Positions 1 through 5,166 of a stretch of DNA of 64,000 nt are shown piece by piece. Source of the stretch: Rhodanobacter denitrificans (GTDB lineage Bacteria > Pseudomonadota > Gammaproteobacteria > Xanthomonadales > Rhodanobacteraceae); assembly GCF_003335105.1 (NCBI RefSeq), contig NZ_QFWQ01000006.1, positions 124,001 to 188,000 on the forward strand, read 5' to 3'. Position numbers and translations under genes: made by a program. The notes under the pieces were generated by a model. The model searched no databases and was not told the origin of the DNA. It was given only the letters and a program-made list of their open reading frames with translations. Within the stretch, counting starts at the first letter, position 1, and each line of letters begins with the position of its first letter.

Positions 1-1
1 C

Positions 2-1057
2 CCGTACTACCAGCAGTTCTTCAAGGTCGGCCTGGACGGCGGCAAGCCGGTGCTGCTGACGCCGGAAGCGGCCGACCATACGGTGACGCTGTCGCCGGAC
101 GGCAACGCCTTCGTCGACGCGTACTCCACCCCGACCACGCCGCCGGTCACCGTGCTGCGCGATTCGCAGGATGGCCGCAAGCTGGCCAGCGTGGCCAGCG
201 CCGACATCTCGCGCCTGAAGGCCGCCGGCTGGGCGCCGCCGATCCCGTTCACGGTAAAGGGCCGCGATGGCAAGACCGACCTGTACGGCATGATGTTCAA
301 GCCGACGAACTTCGATGCGTCGAAGAAGTATCCGATCATCGACTACATCTACCCGGGCCCGCAGACCGGCTCGGTGCGCGGGCGCAGCTTCTCCTCCGCG
401 CGCGCCGACCACCAGGCGATGGCGGAACTCGGCTTCATCGTGATCGCGCTCGACGGCATGGGCACGCCGTGGCGTTCCAAGGCGTTCCACGACGCCTACT
501 TCGAGCATGTCGAGGACAACACCTTGCCCGACCAGGTGCTTGGCCTGAAGGAGCTCGGCAAGAAGTACCCATGGATCGACCTCGACCGCGTAGGCGTCTG
601 GGGCCACTCCGGCGGCGGCAACGCCACCGCGGCCGCGATGTTCCACTACCCGGACTTCTTCAAGGTCGGCTGGGCCGAGAGCGGCAACCACGACAACCGC
701 AACTACGAGGACGACTGGGCCGAGAAGTGGCAGGGCCTGCTGGTCACCGGCAAGGACGGCAAGACCAACTACGACGCCCAGGCCAACCAGAGCTTCGCGA
801 AGAACCTCAAGGGCCGGCTGATGCTGGTGCACGGCACGATGGACGACAACGTGCCGCCCTACCAGACCCTCCTGGTGGCCGACGCGCTGATCAAGGCAAA
901 CAAGGATTTCGACCTGTTGCTGATCCCGAACGTCCATCACGGCTACGCCGAAGCCACCCCGTACGCCACCCGCCGGCGCTGGGACTACTTCGTGCAGTAC
1001 CTGGCCGGCAACACGCCGCCGCACGAGTACCAGCTGAAGGCGTGGCCCTGGCGCTGA
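2..1057 (+). CDS. S9 family prolyl oligopeptidase / dipeptidyl peptidase IV-like, C-terminal part
   Basis: The frame is open from the window edge, so the 5' part is missing. What remains is the end of the beta-propeller region and a complete alpha/beta hydrolase catalytic domain. The nucleophile lies in GHSGGG (Ser codon 608-610), where DPP4 has GWSYGG. The acid lies in HGTMDDNVP (Asp near 842) and the base in PNVHHGY. These match the DPP IV subfamily of serine peptidases, which usually removes X-Pro dipeptides in the periplasm or cell envelope. Export cannot be judged because the N-terminus is outside the window. The gene converges on the M56/BlaI pair, with hairpins between them. Substrate preference is inferred from the family only. 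Confidence 0.93.
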   Translation, partial: PYYQQFFKVGLDGGKPVLLTPEAADHTVTLSPDGNAFVDAYSTPTTPPVTVLRDSQDGRKLASVASADISRLKAAGWAPPIPFTVKGRDGKTDLYGMMFKPTNFDASKKYPIIDYIYPGPQTGSVRGRSFSSARADHQAMAELGFIVIALDGMGTPWRSKAFHDAYFEHVEDNTLPDQVLGLKELGKKYPWIDLDRVGVWGHSGGGNATAAAMFHYPDFFKVGWAESGNHDNRNYEDDWAEKWQGLLVTGKDGKTNYDAQANQSFAKNLKGRLMLVHGTMDDNVPPYQTLLVADALIKANKDFDLLLIPNVHHGYAEATPYATRRRWDYFVQYLAGNTPPHEYQLKAWPWR

Positions 1058-1075
1058 GCGCTACGTCCGGTTCCT

Positions 1076-1168
1076 CCCCCTGCGCAGCAGGGGGGGGTCA
1101 GGAGAGGGTAACGCTCTCGACCTTGACTTGATGAAGAGCAACCCCTTCCCTGCGGACAGCGGAAGGGG
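1076..1168. terminator. Two intergenic hairpins between convergent genes
   Basis: The first hairpin pairs CCCCCTGC (1076-1083) with GCAGGGGG (1087-1094) around a 3-nt loop. The second pairs CCCCTTCC (1142-1149) with GGAAGGGG (1161-1168) around an 11-nt loop. They lie between the stops of two converging genes, so they probably end or stabilise transcripts from both sides. Neither has a clear T-tract, so intrinsic termination is inferred, not proven. Confidence 0.5.
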
Positions 1169-1206
1169 CAAGAAGATGCGTGGTCGCGGGGCGGCTGTGA
1201 TTCTGC

Positions 1207-3063
1207 TCAGCGCAGGGCCGTCGGCTTCGCGACACCCTTGGCGATCGCTTCATCGAGTAGCTTGCCGATCTGCCGATTGGCCTGGTTGGTGGCCTGTTCC
1301 TGGCGCTTGCCCAGTGCTTCCTGTTGTGCGCCGAGCGCTTCCTGCTGCTTGCCCAGTTCGGCCTGCTGGCGGCCCAGTGCCGACTGTTGCTGACTGAGCT
1401 TTTCCTGCTGCCGATCGAGTTCCTGCTCGCTGGTGTCGAGCTTGGCATGGTTCGCCTGCGTTTCCGCGGAGCGTTCATGCTGGCTGGATTGCGTGGCAAG
1501 CATGGCTTGCTGGCTGGCCAGCATCGCGCGCTGGCCGGCGAGCTGCCCTTGCCTGGCGCCCAGCGTGCCTTGCTGCGCGCCCAAGGCCCCCTGTTTGCCG
1601 CCGAGCGCGCCCTGCTCGCCGCCCAGTTCGCCTTGTTGCCTGGCCAGGGTGTCGACCGGCGCGTAGGCGGCCTTGGCGCGTTGCACGTAGGCGGGGTCGT
1701 CGATCAGGTAGGCCTTGTCGCCTCGGCGGAACCACATCGTGGGCCTGCCGTTCCGCTGCAGGCGCTTCGCGGCGGCGAGGTCGACGTCGCTGCCGTTGAC
1801 GATGGCCGCATCGCCGTCGAGCAGCGCGAAGCCTTCGCTGGCGTCGGTATGGATGGCGACGTTGGCGTGGTGGACGCGCAGGCCGCTGATGTCGTGCGGC
1901 GGCGCGGGTGGCGGCGGGGGAGGCGGAGGCGGAGGCGGAACCGGCGGCACGGCGGGGAGCGGTGCCGCTGGAGGGGCTGGCGGCGGCGGTGGTGGCGGCA
2001 ACAGGTTCGCCTGCGTGGAAGTCGACGCAGCGGGCGTGTTGTCCGCTGCGGCCGCCGTCACGCGATAGGGCAGCACGCCGACCAGGGCGATCGCTGCGAC
2101 GAGCAGCCAGCCGCGCGCGCGCGACGGCGGCTGGTTCACGGTTTGCTGCAACATGGTCAGTCGCCTCTTGAGGTTGTGGAAGGACGGGGAAGCGCCGGCA
2201 AGGCCGGCGTGCATCGGTTGCGCCACGCCGAGGCGCAGCAGCAGGCGGCCGTAGTCCTGCGGGGCGGCACGGTCGTGCCGCAGGACCTGCGCGTCGCAGG
2301 CCGATTCGCGGTTGATCGCGTACTCGCGCATCGCCCAGCGCACCAGCGGGTGGAAGCAGTACAGGCACTGCGCCAGCGCCGGCACCCACGCCAGCCACAG
2401 GTCGCCGCGGCGCAGGTGGGCCAGTTCGTGCGCGATCGCCATCGCCGCCTCGTCGGCGCTGAGCGCGTGGCCGGTGGGCAGCAGCACGGTGGGTCGCCAT
2501 AGGCCGGTCACCTGCGGCGAGACGATGGCGTCGGAGACGCGCAGGCGAGGACAGCGGCGCAAGCCGAGCTGCCGTGCCTGGCGTGCGCACAACGCCTGCA
2601 GCGAAACATCGCGCAAGGGTTGCGATTCGCGCAGCAGGCATCGTGCCTGCCGCCATTGACGCAGTGCGACCAGTGCCTGCAGCAGCAGGGCAGCCAGCCA
2701 CGACAGGGCGATGCCGGTACGCCAGGACAGCGCGGGCGTTGCCGGCGAAGCGGCCGGCGACGTCGATGGCGCAGTGTCGCCGGGAGCCGCCGCCGTGGCG
2801 AAGAACGCCGCGGGCGGCATGGCTGGCGCGGTGGCTTCGAGCGGAGCAGGCGGCAGCAGCGGCAGTTCCAGCGGCGCGTGCCACAGCAGGCCCAGCAGCA
2901 GCTGGGCGGCGACCAGCCACCACAGCATGCAGCGCATTGCCGCCGACAGGCGCGGCCAGCAGCGGCCGAGCAGGCAGATGACGCCGATCAGCAGGGCGGC
3001 CTGGATGGACGTCCAGACCAATCGCGTGAGCAGGGTATCGGCGAGGTGGTCGAGTGCGTCCAT
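1207..3063 (-). CDS. M56 family (BlaR1/MecR1-like) membrane metallopeptidase with proline-rich linker and heptad-repeat tail
   Basis: The protein has 618 residues. The N-terminal half has membrane segments (about 14-34, 45-62 and 112-135) and a zinc protease site HELAH at 212-216, with a likely third ligand Glu253 in NRESACD. A further membrane helix (about 318-335) leads to a long polyproline stretch (355-388). After that comes a soluble domain and then a glutamine-rich tail (about 476-590) of near-perfect 7-residue units with the pattern LGxxQxx. BlaR1 itself carries a penicillin-sensing domain at this end, and none of its SxxK/SxN motifs is seen here. The start overlaps the end of the BlaI-type gene closely (1-bp gap), so the two form one operon. 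By family logic, signal perception activates the protease, which relieves BlaI repression. The signal is unknown. Confidence 0.88.
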   Translation of the reverse strand: MDALDHLADTLLTRLVWTSIQAALLIGVICLLGRCWPRLSAAMRCMLWWLVAAQLLLGLLWHAPLELPLLPPAPLEATAPAMPPAAFFATAAAPGDTAPSTSPAASPATPALSWRTGIALSWLAALLLQALVALRQWRQARCLLRESQPLRDVSLQALCARQARQLGLRRCPRLRVSDAIVSPQVTGLWRPTVLLPTGHALSADEAAMAIAHELAHLRRGDLWLAWVPALAQCLYCFHPLVRWAMREYAINRESACDAQVLRHDRAAPQDYGRLLLRLGVAQPMHAGLAGASPSFHNLKRRLTMLQQTVNQPPSRARGWLLVAAIALVGVLPYRVTAAAADNTPAASTSTQANLLPPPPPPPAPPAAPLPAVPPVPPPPPPPPPPPAPPHDISGLRVHHANVAIHTDASEGFALLDGDAAIVNGSDVDLAAAKRLQRNGRPTMWFRRGDKAYLIDDPAYVQRAKAAYAPVDTLARQQGELGGEQGALGGKQGALGAQQGTLGARQGQLAGQRAMLASQQAMLATQSSQHERSAETQANHAKLDTSEQELDRQQEKLSQQQSALGRQQAELGKQQEALGAQQEALGKRQEQATNQANRQIGKLLDEAIAKGVAKPTALR

Positions 3064-3064
3064 G

Positions 3065-3451
3065 TCACGACTCCCTGCGCCGGGATTGAAGCTGCGCTAC
3101 CAGCGCCTCCAGCTCGGCCAGTTCGGCATCGGAGACTTCGGCGCGCTCCGACATCCAGGCCACGAACGGCGACACCGAGCCGCTGAGCGTCTTCTCGACG
3201 AAGCTGCCCACGGCGCTGCGCACCGCCTCGCCCGCGCCGGTGGCGGTGCTGTAGCGGAACATTCCCTTGAGTTGGCGGCGCTTGAGGTAACCCTTGCCGC
3301 GTAGCCGCTCCATCATGGTCAGCACGGTGGAGCGGGCCAGCCCACGCGGCTCGCCGAAGCTCGTCGCCACCTCGCCGACCGAGGCGGCGCCGCATTCGTC
3401 GATGTGCTGCAGCAGCGCCAGTTCCTGGTCGCCGATGGAGGGTTTGCGCAT
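3065..3451 (-). CDS. BlaI/MecI/CopY family transcriptional repressor
   Basis: A 128-residue winged-helix repressor of typical BlaI length. The N-terminal helix-turn-helix covers roughly residues 5-75, including STVLTMMERLRGKGYL and a basic wing. A C-terminal helical part serves for dimerisation. It is the first gene of a two-gene operon with the M56 peptidase, the classic repressor/sensor arrangement. Two TACA-NN-TGTA palindromes lie just upstream, so autoregulation is very likely. No beta-lactamase gene is next to it, so the wider regulon is unknown. Confidence 0.93.
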   Translation of the reverse strand: MRKPSIGDQELALLQHIDECGAASVGEVATSFGEPRGLARSTVLTMMERLRGKGYLKRRQLKGMFRYSTATGAGEAVRSAVGSFVEKTLSGSVSPFVAWMSERAEVSDAELAELEALVAQLQSRRRES

Positions 3452-3466
3452 GGCCGGGGCACCACG

Positions 3467-3513
3467 TGACTACAGTTGTAGTCAACGTACGCCTTGACTA
3501 CACCTGTAGTCAA
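3467..3513. promoter_or_regulatory. Twin BlaI-type operators overlapping the blaI-like promoter
   Basis: Operator 1 is TGACTACAGTTGTAGTCA (3467-3484). Operator 2 is TTGACTACACCTGTAGTCAA (3494-3513). Each is a dyad with only the two central bases unpaired, and each contains the BlaI/MecI core TACA-NN-TGTA. Their centres are 28 bp apart. On the minus strand TTGACT (3513-3508), an 18-bp spacer and TACGTT (3489-3484) could be the -35 and -10, so a bound repressor would block the promoter of the repressor-sensor operon. Matching to the BlaI consensus is established knowledge. Use of this promoter is inferred. Confidence 0.85.
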
Positions 3514-3533
3514 TAGCCCGTCCGGCACATCGT

Positions 3534-4559
3534 TCAGAACGCCATGTCGAACGCCACCTCGCCCTGTACGCCAACCTGGTACGCGGACACGCGCCGCTCG
3601 AAGAAGTTGGCCAGTTCCTGCACGTCCTGCAGGTCCATGAAGTCGAACGGGTTCTTCGCGCCGTACTTCTTCGGCAGGTCGAGCTGGGCCAGGCGCTGGT
3701 CGGCGCAGTATTCGAGGTACTGGCGCATGTCCTTCACCGACATGCCGGCCACGCCGCCGGACAGCACGTCCTCGGCGAAGCGGGTCTCGCAGGAGATCGC
3801 CTCCTCCAGCATCTCTTCCACCTGCGCGCGCATCGCCTCGTCGAACAGGTCCGGCTCCTGCGCGCGCACGGTACGCACCACCTCGAACGCGAACGTCATG
3901 TGCCCGCTCTCGTCGCGGAACACCCAGTTGGTGCCGGCGGCCAGCCCGTGCAGCAGCCCGCGCGAGCGCAGGTAGTAGACGTAGGCGAACGCGGCGTAGA
4001 AGAACAGCCCTTCGATGCAGGCGGCGAAGCAGATCAGGTTGAGCAGGAACTGCCGCCGGTGCTCGCGCGTCTCCAGCCGGCGCAGGTCCTGGATCGAGTC
4101 GATCCACTTGAAGCAGAACGCGCCCTTCTGCTGGATCGACGGGATCGTCTCGATCGCCGCGAACGCGGCGTTGCGCTCGCCCGGGTCGGGGATGTAGGTA
4201 TCCAGCAGGGTGAGGTAGAACTGCACGTGCAGCGCCTCCTCGTACAACTGGCGCGACAGGAACATGCGCGCTTCCGGCGCGTTGATGTGCTGGTACAGGT
4301 TCAGCACCAGGTTGTTCGAGACGATGGTGTCGCCGGTGGCGAAGAACGCCACCAGCCGCCGGATCAGGTGGCGGTCGGCGGCGGACATCTTGGTGTCGAG
4401 GTCGCGCGTATCCATCGAGAAATCCACCTCCTCGACGGTCCAGGTGTTCTTGATCGCGTTGCGGTACATCTCGTAGAAGCCGGGGTAGCGCATCGGGCGC
4501 AGGGTGAGTTCGAAACCGGGGTCGAGGATGTGGGCGTTGCGGGCAGGTTGGGCGGACAT
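3534..4559 (-). CDS. nrdB: Class Ia ribonucleoside-diphosphate reductase, beta subunit (radical-generating)
   Basis: 341 residues. It houses the diiron-tyrosyl radical cofactor used by NrdA to reduce ribonucleotides. Candidate iron ligands are Asp77 (AFFATGD), Glu108 and His111 (EALH), Glu183, Glu217 and His220 (ESGH). Tyr115 sits seven residues after Glu108, exactly as the radical Tyr122 does after Glu115 in E. coli. The frame stays open upstream to 4916, but that part reads through repeats and the GIY-YIG gene. The start at 4559 is preferred because it has an AAGGA site 8-9 nt upstream and because homology begins there. It lies downstream of nrdA on the same strand, separated by an inserted repeat cassette of about 570 bp. 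Co-transcription with nrdA is therefore plausible but may be altered. Confidence 0.96.
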   Translation of the reverse strand: MSAQPARNAHILDPGFELTLRPMRYPGFYEMYRNAIKNTWTVEEVDFSMDTRDLDTKMSAADRHLIRRLVAFFATGDTIVSNNLVLNLYQHINAPEARMFLSRQLYEEALHVQFYLTLLDTYIPDPGERNAAFAAIETIPSIQQKGAFCFKWIDSIQDLRRLETREHRRQFLLNLICFAACIEGLFFYAAFAYVYYLRSRGLLHGLAAGTNWVFRDESGHMTFAFEVVRTVRAQEPDLFDEAMRAQVEEMLEEAISCETRFAEDVLSGGVAGMSVKDMRQYLEYCADQRLAQLDLPKKYGAKNPFDFMDLQDVQELANFFERRVSAYQVGVQGEVAFDMAF

Positions 4560-4591
4560 GGGGTGGTTCCTTGGATGCATGGATTTTCGTT

Positions 4592-4621
4592 CGTCATCCC
4601 GGCGAAAGCCGGGATCCAGCG
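4592..4621. repeat. Outer inverted repeat, left arm
   Basis: A 30-bp arm containing a hairpin CCCGGC-GAAA-GCCGGG with a GNRA-type tetraloop. It pairs with 5128-5157 (3 mismatches). Two of the differences are compensatory, changing a G-C pair to A-T in the hairpin stem. Confidence 0.85.
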
Positions 4622-4656
4622 ACTTTTGCCTACGCGGTATCGCGGCAGAAGCCGAA

Positions 4657-4718
4657 GGCACTGGGTGACCAGCCCTTCGGCTGTTGAGAAGCTCCCCCAG
4701 CTTTCGCTGGAATGACGG
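4657..4718. repeat. Inner inverted repeat, left arm
   Basis: A 62-bp arm, 59 of 62 identical to the reverse complement of 5046-5107. It ends in a CCAGC/GCTGG mini-hairpin followed by the AATGACGG edge. That edge resembles the CGTCAT edge of the outer arm, so both arms look built from the same basic unit. Confidence 0.88.
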
Positions 4719-4745
4719 GATTGAGGTGTCTCGGAGAGGGTGGGG

Positions 4746-5042
4746 ATGAGGGAGCGTCAACCTTGTGTTTACCTGCCTGCTAGCCAGCGCAACGGCACGC
4801 TGTACATCGGTGTCACCTCCAACCTGCCAGTGCGCGTCTGGCAGCACCGAAGCAACGTGGTCGAGGGCTTCACCCAGCGCCATCAGGTGCATGACCTCGT
4901 CTGGTTCGAAGTGCACGAGACGATGGAATCCGCCGTCACCCGCGAAAAGACGATCAAGGCGTGGAAGCGGGCGTGGAAGATCGAACTCATCGGGAAATCC
5001 AATCCGTATTGGCGGGACTTGTACGCGGAGATCTGCGGCTGA
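4746..5042 (+). CDS. Small GIY-YIG nuclease-domain protein
   Basis: 98 residues, essentially a single GIY-YIG nuclease domain of the short YhbQ/UPF0213-like type. The GIY element appears as CVYLPAS and the YIG element as TLYIGVTSN. The conserved Arg (RVWQHR), the catalytic Glu (TMESAVTREK) and the terminal NPYWRDLY motif are all present, so the nuclease could be active. ATG 4746 is chosen for the purine-rich GGAGAGGG before it. A GTG at 4740 would add two residues. It lies opposite to nrdA and nrdB in strand and is framed by inverted repeats. In E. coli relatives the role is unclear. A link to repeat movement is a hypothesis here. Confidence 0.9.
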   Translation: MRERQPCVYLPASQRNGTLYIGVTSNLPVRVWQHRSNVVEGFTQRHQVHDLVWFEVHETMESAVTREKTIKAWKRAWKIELIGKSNPYWRDLYAEICG

Positions 5043-5045
5043 AGG

Positions 5046-5107
5046 CCGTCATTCCAGCGCAAGCTGGAGGAGCTTCTCAACAGCCGAAGGGCTGGTCATC
5101 CAGTGCC
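5046..5107. repeat. Inner inverted repeat, right arm
   Basis: Reverse complement of 4657-4718 with three substitutions. It starts 3 bp after the stop codon of the GIY-YIG gene. It contains CCAGC-GCAA-GCTGG, a hairpin with a GNRA-type loop. Confidence 0.88.
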
Positions 5108-5127
5108 TCTGCTCCATGCATCGAAGA

Positions 5128-5157
5128 CGCTGGATCCCAGCTTGCGCTGGGATGACG
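5128..5157. repeat. Outer inverted repeat, right arm
   Basis: Reverse complement of 4592-4621 with three substitutions. The hairpin stem reads CCCAGC/GCTGGG on the matching strand where the left arm has CCCGGC/GCCGGG, so pairing is kept despite base changes. It ends 9 bp before the nrdA stop codon. Confidence 0.85.
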
Positions 5158-5166
5158 GGTGTGGGG

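Larger units (their letters stand above)
4592..5157. mobile_element. Symmetrical GIY-YIG cassette with nested inverted repeats, inserted between nrdA and nrdB
   Basis: Two nested pairs of inverted repeats enclose one small nuclease gene. The outer arms are 4592-4621 and 5128-5157 (27 of 30 identical). The inner arms are 4657-4718 and 5046-5107 (59 of 62 identical). The cassette fills the whole nrdA-nrdB spacer, leaving 9 bp after the nrdA stop and 32 bp (with the nrdB ribosome site) before nrdB. No clear target duplication was found at the edges. The layout of one nuclease ORF in repeat arms, facing against the host operon, looks like a small mobile or formerly mobile unit. Mobility is an inference, since no transposase is present. 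Confidence 0.7.

Noticed and set aside
1510-1630. Short direct repeats in the M56 gene as a possible CRISPR or tandem-repeat array
   Set aside because: They are 21-bp coding repeats in frame that encode heptads of a coiled coil, with no spacers and no cas genes.
4560-4916. Upstream extension of nrdB
   Set aside because: It would translate the repeat arms and the opposite strand of the GIY-YIG gene. AAGGA precedes ATG 4559, where homology begins.
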